17,729 nucleotides of DNA from Parvularcula sp038745625 (lineage in GTDB: Bacteria; Pseudomonadota; Alphaproteobacteria; Caulobacterales; Parvularculaceae): assembly GCA_038745625.1 (NCBI GenBank), contig JBCDLG010000064.1, positions 1 through 17,729 of the forward strand, given 5' to 3'. The notes beneath the pieces were generated by a model, which saw only the letters and a program-made list of their open reading frames with translations, made no database searches and was not told the DNA's origin. Every line of letters starts with the position of its first letter. Position 1 is the stretch's first letter. Position numbers and translations under genes: made by a program. Positions 7,085 to 14,635 of this stretch are shown in pieces.

Positions 7085-9541
7085 ATGAACAGAAAACTCG
7101 CATATGCCACGTCCGTGAGTTCCGTGGCCGTGCTGGTCGCAACATCCATGTTTGCGACAGCCCACGCTCAGGATGATGACGATGGCGACACCATCGTTGT
7201 GACCGCAACACGTCGTGCGGAAAGCCTGCAAGACGTGCCCCTCAACATCGCAGCCGTCACCGGCGAACAGATTGAAGAACAGGGCTTCGATGAGCTTGCC
7301 GACACGCTCGCCTATGTCCCAGGCATCAACATCGTTGACCGCGGTGGCCGCCAGGGTAACCCGATCATTGTTCGTGGTCTGAACGCTGATCCCCTTGGCT
7401 CGGGCGACGGCAACAACAATGGCGGCGGCACGGTGTCGACCTATCTTGGCGACATCCCGGTCTTCATCGACCTCAAGCTCAACGACCTTGAGCGGGTCGA
7501 GGTGCTACTTGGGCCGCAAGGGACGCTTTATGGTGCAGGTACGCTCGGCGGTGCCATCCGTTACCTGCCTCGGCGGCCAGAGTTTTCGGGCGACTCGTTT
7601 GAGATCCGCACGGAAGTTTCTCAGTATGAAGAGTCAGAGAACTTGAACTCGGATGTTGGCTTCACATTCAACAAACGCATCACCGACACGTTGGCCCTTC
7701 GAGGCTCGATGGACTTCCGCAGCGACGGCGGTTTCATCGATTATCCGTTCATCGTGCAGGAGCCTGGGGTCTCCAACCCAGATCCAGACTTCTCTGATCC
7801 TGCCGATCGCGCCGCGAACCTCAATCCGCAGGAGGATGTCAACGACGAAGAAACCATCTCAGGCCGGATCGCTGCACGTTGGAATCCGAGCGATTTGATC
7901 GATGCTAACCTCACCTACTATTATCAGAAGGCTGATATTGGTGGTCGTCAACTCTCCTCATTCCGTTCCACCGTGCCTGCCGGCCGCTATGAAGCCGGTA
8001 TGCGTGTCGAAGAGCCAAACGAGATCGAAAACCAGCTGCTCGCCCTCGAAGTGGTGTCAGACCTTGGTTTTGCTGAACTGACCTCGGCAACGGGCTACTC
8101 GAAGTTCGAGGACGACGGTCAGCGTGACCAAACCGACCTCCTAATCACCCTCGAGTACTCTTATGAGAGCTTTCCCACGTTCACGGCCTTCACTCTTGAG
8201 CGCGGTAGAGAAGAGCGGATCAACCAGGAACTGCGTCTCGTGTCGACCTATGAGAGCCGCATCAACTGGATCGTTGGCCTCTTCTACAACAACCTTGAGA
8301 CGTGGGGTTCATCGTCAGAGTTCACACCGTTCTATGGTGCATTCGCTGGTCTGTCGGAGCGCCCTGACAACCTCGAATACTTCGCTCAGGGTACAACCGA
8401 CCTTGAAGAGTTCGCGGTGTTCGGTGAGATCGGTATCGACCTCACGGACAAGCTGAGCGTTACCTTCGGTGGTCGCTACTACGAGTACGATCTCGAAACG
8501 TTTGACCGGGTGGACTTCCCGCTGTTTGACGATGATTTCGTGCCTCGCACGTTGCAACAAATCCGCGACGATCTGGAGAGCGACCCACTTGCTGCTGAAG
8601 GTGGTCAGGACGACGACGGCACGCTCTACAAAGTCAACGTGTCGTACCAAGCAACACCAGACATCTTGGTGTACGGTACAATTTCGGAAGGCTACCGCAT
8701 CGGCAACTCGAACGGGGTGGCAACCTGCCCGACCTTCGACCCGAATGACAACATGCAAGGTGCCTGCGCCCTTACCCAGGGTCAGCAATTTGGTTCAGGT
8801 CCGAATGACTTCTCTGGTCGTGACGAGACACAGTTCTTTGCCGATACGACCACCAACTACGAGCTGGGTGTGAAGTCGACATTGCTCGACGGCTCGCTTC
8901 AGCTCAACGGTGCGGTCTACTTCATTGACTGGACCGACCCTCAGGTCTCCTCGGCGACCGTCAACGCCAGCATCCCGATCACGGTGAATGCTGACGGTGC
9001 GGAATCGAAAGGTGTGGACCTCTCCTTTGATTGGCGCGCGCTGGACAACTTCCGCATTCGTGGCTCGTACAGCTATGTGAACGCAGAGCTGACCGACCCG
9101 GTGCCCGACCTCATTCGCGGCATCTCTCCTCCGGGCTTCGGCACGGTGTTTGAGGACGGCGAAGACGGCGACCGTCTACCAGGGGTGCCCGAGAACCAGT
9201 TCTCGATCTTCGCAACCTATGATCATCCGTTTATGGATGGTGAGCTGCGCTACAACTTCGGCTATGCTTGGCAGGATGAGGTTCTCACCCGCGCCGGTGG
9301 TCGTGGTGACAGTCTGACACTCGATTCCTACGGCATCGCCGATGCCGCCATCGTCTATGACGCGGGCGATTGGACGGCATCGTTCTTCGTCGACAACGTC
9401 TTCGACACCTATGCTGAGACAGGGGCGCGGGCGACCGAGCTGTTCAACCAGACGGTACAAGGCGCCAATGTCCGGAGCTTCGGCACCTTCGTGGCGCCGC
9501 CCCGGGCCTACGGCATCCGGTTCCGTTACAACTTCGAATAG
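7085..9541 (+). CDS. TonB-dependent outer-membrane receptor
   Basis: A TonB/ExbBD-energised receptor importing an unknown ligand through the outer membrane. The signal peptide is residues 1-28 (cleavage after AHA), then an acidic QDDDDGD stretch and the TonB box TIVVTATRR at about 36-44. The plug domain spans about 48-165 (VPGINIVDRGG, IIVRGLN, LERVEVLLGPQGTLYGAG) and contains a Gly/Asn-rich insertion, GSGDGNNNGGG. The rest is a beta-barrel ending YGIRFRYNFE, so the usual final aromatic is followed by Glu. The only cysteines, C548 and C561, are 13 apart in a Gly/Asn-rich segment, probably an outside loop. The start at 7085 has GAAGGGG just upstream. Total 818 residues. The class is the Caulobacter/Sphingomonas type; the substrate cannot be read from the sequence. 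Frequent CGT, GGT, AAC and ATC codons suggest high expression. Confidence 0.95.
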   Translation: MNRKLAYATSVSSVAVLVATSMFATAHAQDDDDGDTIVVTATRRAESLQDVPLNIAAVTGEQIEEQGFDELADTLAYVPGINIVDRGGRQGNPIIVRGLNADPLGSGDGNNNGGGTVSTYLGDIPVFIDLKLNDLERVEVLLGPQGTLYGAGTLGGAIRYLPRRPEFSGDSFEIRTEVSQYEESENLNSDVGFTFNKRITDTLALRGSMDFRSDGGFIDYPFIVQEPGVSNPDPDFSDPADRAANLNPQEDVNDEETISGRIAARWNPSDLIDANLTYYYQKADIGGRQLSSFRSTVPAGRYEAGMRVEEPNEIENQLLALEVVSDLGFAELTSATGYSKFEDDGQRDQTDLLITLEYSYESFPTFTAFTLERGREERINQELRLVSTYESRINWIVGLFYNNLETWGSSSEFTPFYGAFAGLSERPDNLEYFAQGTTDLEEFAVFGEIGIDLTDKLSVTFGGRYYEYDLETFDRVDFPLFDDDFVPRTLQQIRDDLESDPLAAEGGQDDDGTLYKVNVSYQATPDILVYGTISEGYRIGNSNGVATCPTFDPNDNMQGACALTQGQQFGSGPNDFSGRDETQFFADTTTNYELGVKSTLLDGSLQLNGAVYFIDWTDPQVSSATVNASIPITVNADGAESKGVDLSFDWRALDNFRIRGSYSYVNAELTDPVPDLIRGISPPGFGTVFEDGEDGDRLPGVPENQFSIFATYDHPFMDGELRYNFGYAWQDEVLTRAGGRGDSLTLDSYGIADAAIVYDAGDWTASFFVDNVFDTYAETGARATELFNQTVQGANVRSFGTFVAPPRAYGIRFRYNFE

Positions 9542-9556
9542 GGGGGAGATCTCCGG

Positions 9557-9581
9557 GCCGCTCGCCCGTCGGGCGGGCGGC
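9557..9581 (+). other. GC-rich hairpin after the TonB receptor
   Basis: GCCGCTCGCCC (9557-9567), loop GTC, then GGGCGGGCGGC (9571-9581): an 11-bp stem with one G-T pair, 15 bases after the stop codon. No T-run follows, so it is unlikely to terminate alone. It may protect the mRNA 3' end or assist the terminator that follows. Confidence 0.65.
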
Positions 9582-9592
9582 ATGTTCGAAGA

Positions 9593-9630
9593 AGCCGGTG
9601 GCGTTTTCGATAGGCGCCATCGGCTTTTTT
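9593..9630 (+). terminator. Intrinsic terminator of the TonB receptor gene
   Basis: An 11-bp stem pairs AGCCGGTGGCG (9593-9603) with CGCCATCGGCT (9615-9625), with one G-T pair and an 11-base loop. It runs directly into TTTTTT at 9625-9630. It separates the receptor from trxB, which therefore needs its own promoter between 9631 and 9720. Confidence 0.88.
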
Positions 9631-9710
9631 CATGGCCAGAGGGCGCCCCGTCAGCTTGGACTTGCTTGAACCGCCAAGTGGCGCCATCCACATGCGTCCG
9701 ACGTTAATAA

Positions 9711-9714
9711 GAGG
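9711..9714 (+). promoter_or_regulatory. Ribosome binding site of trxB
   Basis: GAGG lies 6 bases before the ATG at 9721. The in-frame GTG at 9718 directly before it is only 3 bases away, so ATG is the better start. Confidence 0.7.
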
Positions 9715-9720
9715 TGCGTG

Positions 9721-10689
9721 ATGGCCGACACGATCCATAGAAAGCTCCTGATCATTGGCTCAGGCCCTGCGGGCTACACCGCGGCGATCTATGCCGCGCG
9801 CGCGATGCTCAAGCCCACGATCGTCCATGGCCTCCAGCCTGGCGGCCAGCTCACCATCACCACCGATGTCGAGAACTATCCGGGCTTTGCGGACGTGATC
9901 CAGGGGCCCTGGCTGATGGAACAGATGCAAACACAGGCCGAGGCGGTGGGCACGGAGATGATCTCCGATATCATCGTCAAGGCGGACCTCGGCCAACGCC
10001 CCTTCCGCTTCGAAGGTGATGGCGGCACGGTTTACACCGCCGATGCGGTGGTGATCGCCACCGGCGCCCAGGCGAAGTGGCTGGGCCTGCCGTCTGAGGA
10101 GCACTTCCAAGGCTTCGGGGTCTCGGCTTGCGCGACCTGTGACGGCTTTTTCTATCGCGGCAAGACCGTCGCGGTGATCGGCGGCGGCAACACCGCCGTT
10201 GAAGAAGCGCTGTTCCTGACGAATTTCGCCGAGAAGGTCGTTCTCGTGCATCGCCGCGACTCGCTGCGCGCCGAAAAGATCCTGCAGGACCGCCTCCTCA
10301 AACATCCAAAAATCGAGGTGATGTGGAACCGGCAGGTCGAGGAAGTCTTGGGCGACGATGACCCGCGCGGTGTCACTGGCATGCGCCTCGCCTCCACCGT
10401 CGGTGAAGAGACCATCGACGTTGACGTGCACGGCTTTTTCGTCGCTATTGGCCATGCTCCGGCAACGGAGCTTTTCAAGGGCCAGGTGGAGATGAAGGAG
10501 TCAGGCTACATCGTGACAGCACCCGACTCGACGGCGACGTCCGTGCCCGGCGTCTATGCAGCGGGTGACGTCACCGACGAAACCTACCGCCAGGCTGTCA
10601 CCGCCGCGGGCATGGGATGCATGGCCGCGCTAGAAGCGGAGAAATTCCTTGCCGCCCATGAAACGGGCGAAGCGCAGGCTGCCGAGTGA
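9721..10689 (+). CDS. trxB: Thioredoxin-disulfide reductase
   Basis: TrxB reduces thioredoxin with NADPH through FAD and a redox disulfide in the cytoplasm. The 322-residue protein has the FAD-binding GSGPAGYTAAIYAARA from residue 13, the redox pair C137-A-T-C140 in SACATCDGFFYRG, and the NADPH-binding GGGN at 154-157 with HRRDSLRAEK after it. The C-terminal FAD motif is GVYAAGDVTDETYRQ. Length and motif order are typical of the low-molecular-weight TrxB class. It is transcribed alone, behind the receptor terminator, and faces the PEP-CTERM-like gene tail-to-tail across 83 bases. No thioredoxin gene is nearby. Confidence 0.96.
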   Translation: MADTIHRKLLIIGSGPAGYTAAIYAARAMLKPTIVHGLQPGGQLTITTDVENYPGFADVIQGPWLMEQMQTQAEAVGTEMISDIIVKADLGQRPFRFEGDGGTVYTADAVVIATGAQAKWLGLPSEEHFQGFGVSACATCDGFFYRGKTVAVIGGGNTAVEEALFLTNFAEKVVLVHRRDSLRAEKILQDRLLKHPKIEVMWNRQVEEVLGDDDPRGVTGMRLASTVGEETIDVDVHGFFVAIGHAPATELFKGQVEMKESGYIVTAPDSTATSVPGVYAAGDVTDETYRQAVTAAGMGCMAALEAEKFLAAHETGEAQAAE

Positions 10690-10772
10690 TGTTTAGCGCT
10701 CTTTAGCGGCTCTTGCTTCTTGGGAGTGCCGCACCGCGCCGCGGCCCCGAATAGTCCGTAGAGGGCGTGTCT

Positions 10773-11555
10773 TTACCGGACGCGAGAACAAAAACGCACG
10801 ACAGCAAACCCTCCTGCGAAGATCAAAGCCGCGCCCGGCACCGGAATGGGGTCAGGCGTCGGCTGGCCGGTGAGGGAGACAAATTTGTAATCGCTCCCGT
10901 TACTCGCCCTGCCGCTCGTGTTCCCCGGCAAAAGCACCATCTCGGTGATGCCGTCAAAGAGTGGCGACAGGCCAAAGGTCAAAAGCCACCCAAAACTATC
11001 CGTTGGCACGTCGGCGGCCATGGCCAAAGGAGGGTTGCCACCAGCAGGTTGAACGACGCCATTCACCTTCACTTCAGCTTGCGTATCGGACTGCGAGGTG
11101 AGCTCGACCACGGTTGTGGGGAGGCCATCACGCTTCAACTCAATCCGTGCGACCTCTTGAAAGTTGTCCGAGCTGTTCGTCCCATCAAAAAGACGATTGA
11201 TACTCAGCGTCCCAAGATCCTGCGGCTTGGCGAACTCGAACAGCATGGCTTGGACCTCAGCCGGATCAACGCCGTTCGCTGGTCCCGCTAAGACACCGAT
11301 CTGGCCGGTTACGCTGCCCGTGAAACCCGCGCCTTCTGAATTGATCGAAAAATTGGTTTCCGTCTGGGACGGGAGCCCAAAGTTATCAAAGCCCGTGACT
11401 GTGACCTCGCCAATGGTGAGCGTGGACGCGCCACCAACAGGCAACGCGTTGAGCATGTCGTCACTGTCGATAATGGTCGCCGCCGCGGCCTGCGCCATGC
11501 TTGCCGCGACCACAGCAAGACCGATTCCTGCCCACTTCATCCCGAAAACCCCCAT
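10773..11555 (-). CDS. Secreted protein with PEP-CTERM-like (VPGAA) sorting tail
   Basis: An exported protein of unknown function. It has a signal peptide (about residues 1-25, ending QAAAA), a central region of about 200 residues rich in Thr, Ser, Gly and Val that looks beta-rich, and a C-terminal tripartite tail. The tail is a Pro-rich PDPIPVPGAA motif, a hydrophobic segment ALIFAGGFAVVRF and a short basic end CSRVR. Such tails are known exosortase/PEP-CTERM sorting signals, with alphaproteobacterial versions often reading VPGAA or VPLPA in place of PEP. No exosortase or exopolysaccharide gene is in the window. The start is uncertain: the ATG at 11555 (260 residues) or the one at 11540 (255 residues), which has a G-rich stretch upstream. 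The body matches no family I recognise. Confidence 0.8.
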   Translation of the reverse strand: MGVFGMKWAGIGLAVVAASMAQAAAATIIDSDDMLNALPVGGASTLTIGEVTVTGFDNFGLPSQTETNFSINSEGAGFTGSVTGQIGVLAGPANGVDPAEVQAMLFEFAKPQDLGTLSINRLFDGTNSSDNFQEVARIELKRDGLPTTVVELTSQSDTQAEVKVNGVVQPAGGNPPLAMAADVPTDSFGWLLTFGLSPLFDGITEMVLLPGNTSGRASNGSDYKFVSLTGQPTPDPIPVPGAALIFAGGFAVVRFCSRVR

Positions 11556-11611
11556 CCAACGTGGTTAACGTATGGCCGGAAGACGACGGTGACAAGCCGC
11601 CCATCGATCAC

Positions 11612-11641
11612 GTTTTGTGCAAACAGCCGCTGTCACAAAAC
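11612..11641 (-). other. Stem-loop directly after surE
   Basis: Read on the minus strand, GTTTTGTG-ACAG, loop CGG, CTGT, a 3-base bulge, then CACAAAAC: an 8-bp plus 4-bp stem beginning 2 bases after the surE stop. No T-run follows, so it is not a standard intrinsic terminator. It may stabilise the 3' end or help Rho-dependent ending before the PEP-CTERM-like gene. Confidence 0.5.
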
Positions 11642-11643
11642 CG

Positions 11644-12396
11644 TTAGAACGTGCCCAGGAGATTGGTGATCGTCTCATCATCCGTGATCTGCAGGTGGAT
11701 CGGCGTCACGGAGACATAGCCGCTATAGACCGCATGCAGATCAGTGCCCTCGGCCGGCACGCTAGGCCTGCCGTCAAAGCCAAACCAATAGTAGCGGCGC
11801 TGGCGCATGTCCTCACGCTCTTCGACGAAAAGCTCGATGTTCTCGCGGCGACCCTGACGGGTGAGCTTGACGCCCTTGACCTCGTCGACCGGCATCAGCG
11901 GGAAGTTGATATTCATCACCACATCCTTCGGCCACCCCTTATCGAGCAGCTTACGGATGATGTCGGGCGCCATCGCCTCAGCGACATCAAAAGGCACCTT
12001 GTTGCGATCCATCCGAGACTGGCTGAGCGCGATAGAGGGAATGCCAATGGTCATACCCTGGAACGCTGCCGCGATCGTGCCCGACATCGTGAGATCCTCG
12101 GCCATGTTCTGACCGTTGTTGACGCCGGACAGAATGAGGTCGGGCGGGTTGTCTTTCATCAACTGAGCGACGCCCAGCTGAATGCAATCCGTCGGTGTTC
12201 CGTCCACGGCAAATCGTTGCGGCGCCACCTTCCGGATACGCAAAGGACGGGTCAGGGTGATCGACCGCGCCATGCCCGACTGATCAACCTCCGGGGCCAC
12301 CGTCCAGACGTCGTCGGACAGCTCCCGGGCAATGGTCTCGAGAGCCTCGAGCCCTTTGGCGTTGATGCCGTCGTCGTTGGAACAAAGAATGCGCAT
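11644..12396 (-). CDS. surE: 5'/3'-nucleotidase SurE
   Basis: SurE is a metal-dependent phosphatase of nucleoside 5'- and 3'-monophosphates, linked to stationary-phase survival; it is cytoplasmic. The 250-residue product starts MRILCSNDDGINAKGL, with metal ligands D8 and D9, S40 in the VDQSGMARS loop and N93 in SGVNNGQN. The FAVDGTPTDC segment is also typical. The start is the ATG at 12396, with GGGGTG upstream; an upstream extension to 12528 would add 44 unrelated basic/hydrophobic residues. In many alphaproteobacteria surE lies directly behind serS. Here serS is about 0.9 kb upstream on the same strand, separated by the DUF3995-like gene and a small gene on the opposite strand. Confidence 0.95.
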   Translation of the reverse strand: MRILCSNDDGINAKGLEALETIARELSDDVWTVAPEVDQSGMARSITLTRPLRIRKVAPQRFAVDGTPTDCIQLGVAQLMKDNPPDLILSGVNNGQNMAEDLTMSGTIAAAFQGMTIGIPSIALSQSRMDRNKVPFDVAEAMAPDIIRKLLDKGWPKDVVMNINFPLMPVDEVKGVKLTRQGRRENIELFVEEREDMRQRRYYWFGFDGRPSVPAEGTDLHAVYSGYVSVTPIHLQITDDETITNLLGTF

Positions 12397-12550
12397 GGTC
12401 ACCCCGGCTGGAAAAAGCGTTGCCATGGTTAACCAGACGAGGCCCCCCACTAGCAAGCGGCATATGGCCCGATGCGGCCTAATCCATGCCCTAAAGATGC
12501 CTTGCTTTCGCCGCCGAAACACTTGCAAGGTTCGGCTTCGTTACGTTGAT

Positions 12551-12556
12551 GAGGAG
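12551..12556 (+). promoter_or_regulatory. Ribosome binding site of the small gene at 12565
   Basis: GAGGAG lies 8 bases before the ATG, one of the strongest ribosome sites in the window. It is good support that this short reading frame is translated. Confidence 0.7.
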
Positions 12557-12564
12557 CGATCATC

Positions 12565-12861
12565 ATGTTTGACGATCAGACCCTTGAGGACGTGTTTCTC
12601 ACCGGCCTTGTGATTGGCAACCGCATGATCGCGCTGTCGCGGGCCGATGGGCGGGAAGCGGCCAAGATGGTTGCGGAAAAGGTCGACGCCTTTACCGATG
12701 GCAGCCTCGCGGTGGCCCGGGAATGGGTCTCCCTTGGTTGGGGTCTCACCATCCGCCCGATGGATGCGGAAAGCTGGAAACGGCCTGCGCAGACCTTTGC
12801 CGCGCCTGGCCGGAAAACGCTCCGTGCCAATGCGGAAAGACTGGCAGGCTATAGCGGCTAG
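12565..12861 (+). CDS. Small unknown protein, phasin-like/'antifreeze'-like
   Basis: A 98-residue soluble protein that I cannot assign firmly. It is mostly helical, with VAEKVDAFTDGSLAVAREWV in the middle and the ending PGRKTLRANAERLAGYSG. The pattern EKxxAF...A.A...P.R....ANAxRL resembles short alphaproteobacterial proteins annotated as antifreeze-like or phasin-like, which may coat granules. That link is from memory and weak. A strong ribosome site and good codon structure argue for a real gene. It is divergent from surE (168-base spacer) and its TAG stop is interlocked with the stop of the DUF3995-like gene in CTAG at 12858-12861. It has no signal peptide and no cysteine. Confidence 0.75.
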   Translation: MFDDQTLEDVFLTGLVIGNRMIALSRADGREAAKMVAEKVDAFTDGSLAVAREWVSLGWGLTIRPMDAESWKRPAQTFAAPGRKTLRANAERLAGYSG

Positions 12862-13313
12862 GCGGAGCCTGCTCCGCCCTTCAGTGCAAGGACGAGAAAG
12901 CTCGCGCCAATGCCGAGGCAGAGCGGTGCGTAGATCATTTGATCAAGCGTCCGGAACGGCTCCGCCAAGGGATAGGGCCAGGCAAGGGTGCCCGCGGCGG
13001 CGAGATAGGTGAAAGCGCCGCGCGCCAAAAAGACGAACGACAGGACCCACGAACCCAGGAAAGGGATCCAGGCGATCAATCCCGGCAACGCGGCGTTGCG
13101 AGCCAACGCCACAAGCCCAGCCGAAAAGACCAAGAACGCCACGACAAGCGTCGCGCCGCGCCCCGGCATCATCTGGCCATTGGCGTCACCGACCACAGTA
13201 CGGACGAGTTCCGGCTCACTCGCTGCAGGCCAGAGCCCGCCCAAGCCCCAATAGACATGAAAACCCGCGATCACGGTCAGCACTGCGAATAGGCCCATCC
13301 CGAGATATGCCAT
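12858..13313 (-). CDS. DUF3995-like four-helix membrane protein
   Basis: A 151-residue inner-membrane protein with about four hydrophobic helices: LGMGLFAVLTVIAGFHVYWG at the N-terminus, then about 52-75, 80-105 and near the C-terminus. The N-terminal HVYWGLGGLWPA pattern is what I associate with DUF3995; the function is unknown. Its ATG shares one base with the serS stop (TGATG at 13311-13315), so translation is probably coupled to serS. A TTG directly before the ATG is less likely as the start. Its stop interlocks with that of the small gene on the plus strand. Confidence 0.82.
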   Translation of the reverse strand: MAYLGMGLFAVLTVIAGFHVYWGLGGLWPAASEPELVRTVVGDANGQMMPGRGATLVVAFLVFSAGLVALARNAALPGLIAWIPFLGSWVLSFVFLARGAFTYLAAAGTLAWPYPLAEPFRTLDQMIYAPLCLGIGASFLVLALKGGAGSA

Positions 13314-14587
13314 CAACCGACCTCGACGGTGTCCTTGCCCATCAACGGCTTCAGCACATCAGGCACAGCAATCGAACCGTCCGGTTGTTGATAATTCTCT
13401 AAGATCGCCACCATGGTCCGGCCGACAGCAAGACCTGATCCGTTCAGTGTATTGACGAATTCTGGCTTCTTCTGGCCGTCCCGGCGGAACCGGGCGTTCA
13501 TCCGCCGCGCCTGGAACGCACGCGTGTTCGAGCAGGAGCTGATCTCCCGATACTGCTTTTGGGCGGGAAGCCAGACTTCAAGATCATAGGTCCGCGCCGC
13601 ACCGAAACCTGTATCACCCGTGCAGAGGAACATGCTGCGGTAAGGCAGCTCCAGACGCTTCAGCACCTCCTCCGCACACGCCGTCATCCGCTCATGCTCA
13701 TCATCGGATTTCTCAGGCGTCGTGACTGAGACAAGCTCCACCTTAGAGAATTGGTGCATGCGGATCAAACCACGCGTGTCACGCCCGGCGGATCCCGCCT
13801 CCGCACGGAAACACTGCGTCCAGGCGGTCATCCGCCTGGGGAGCTCCTCTTCGGTGAGGATCAGGTCCGCCACCAGGCTCGTCAAGGTCACCTCCGCGGT
13901 GGGAATAAGGTAATGATCGCCGGTCGTCTTGAAGAGGTCCTCCTCAAACTTCGGCAGCTTGTCGGTACCGATCAAAGGATCAGCGTGGACAAGAACCGGC
14001 GTCAGGCATTCCTCATACCCATACTCCTCTGTATGAAGAGTGAGCATGAAGGTGGCGATGGCGCGTTCGAGCTTCGCAAGATCCCGCTTGAGGACCACAA
14101 AGCGCGAGCCCGAGAGCTTCGCCGCCGCCTCAAAATCCATCATGCCGAGCGCTTCGCCAAGCTCCACATGGTCTTTGGCGCCCGGGATCTCCTTCGGTGT
14201 GCCCCAGCGGTGGCGCTCGACATTGTCCTCTTCATCCGCGCCATCAGGAACATCCGCATCGATCACATTAGGGATCGGCAGCAGCGCTTCATGCAGCTTC
14301 GCGGCCAAGACGCGCTCTTGTTCTTCGAGGACTTTCACCCGGTCCTTGAGCTGACCAACCTCGGCCATCGCGGCTTCGGCCGCGGCCTCATCGCTGCTGG
14401 CTTTTGCAGCACCGATCTTCTTCGACACCACCTTTTGCTCCGCCTGCGCATCGTTCATCGCTTTGACGGCGGTGACCCGCTGTTCATCGATGGCCAGCAA
14501 AAGGGACGCGCGCACATCCGACCCGCGCCGCTCCATCGCGGCGTCGAAAGCGGCAGGGTCGTCCTTAATGGCGCGGATATCGTGCAT
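13313..14587 (-). CDS. serS: Seryl-tRNA synthetase
   Basis: SerS charges tRNA-Ser (and tRNA-Sec where present) with serine in the cytoplasm. The complete 424-residue class II synthetase has an N-terminal antiparallel coiled coil at about 28-105 that grips the tRNA long arm, and TAEV at 230-233. Motif 2 is FRAEAGSAGRDTRGLIRMHQ from residue 260, and motif 3 is GSGLAVGRTMVAILENYQ around 383-400. The ATG at 14587 has GAGG five bases upstream. It follows folK by 48 bases on the same strand and overlaps the DUF3995-like gene at its end, so the three may form one transcript. Confidence 0.97.
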   Translation of the reverse strand: MHDIRAIKDDPAAFDAAMERRGSDVRASLLLAIDEQRVTAVKAMNDAQAEQKVVSKKIGAAKASSDEAAAEAAMAEVGQLKDRVKVLEEQERVLAAKLHEALLPIPNVIDADVPDGADEEDNVERHRWGTPKEIPGAKDHVELGEALGMMDFEAAAKLSGSRFVVLKRDLAKLERAIATFMLTLHTEEYGYEECLTPVLVHADPLIGTDKLPKFEEDLFKTTGDHYLIPTAEVTLTSLVADLILTEEELPRRMTAWTQCFRAEAGSAGRDTRGLIRMHQFSKVELVSVTTPEKSDDEHERMTACAEEVLKRLELPYRSMFLCTGDTGFGAARTYDLEVWLPAQKQYREISSCSNTRAFQARRMNARFRRDGQKKPEFVNTLNGSGLAVGRTMVAILENYQQPDGSIAVPDVLKPLMGKDTVEVG

Positions 14588-14635
14588 GAAAACCTCGGTG
14601 TTGATCGGCGCACCATAAGAGCGCGGCTCGCATGA

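Noticed and set aside
9760..10455. 231-codon open frame on the minus strand
   Set aside because: It is antisense to trxB; no recognisable domain.
10690..10772. Possible terminator between trxB and the PEP-CTERM-like gene
   Set aside because: Only a weak interrupted stem (GCGGC/GCCGC) and no T-run on either strand.
11617..12432. 271-codon open frame on the plus strand
   Set aside because: It is the antisense of surE, with a His/Arg-rich product typical of shadow frames.
12397..12528. N-terminal extension of SurE by 44 residues
   Set aside because: SurE proteins begin MRILxxNDDG; the extension is basic/hydrophobic and unlike the family, and a ribosome site precedes the inner ATG.
13751..14635. 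294-codon open frame on the plus strand
   Set aside because: It is antisense to serS, whose motifs are all present.
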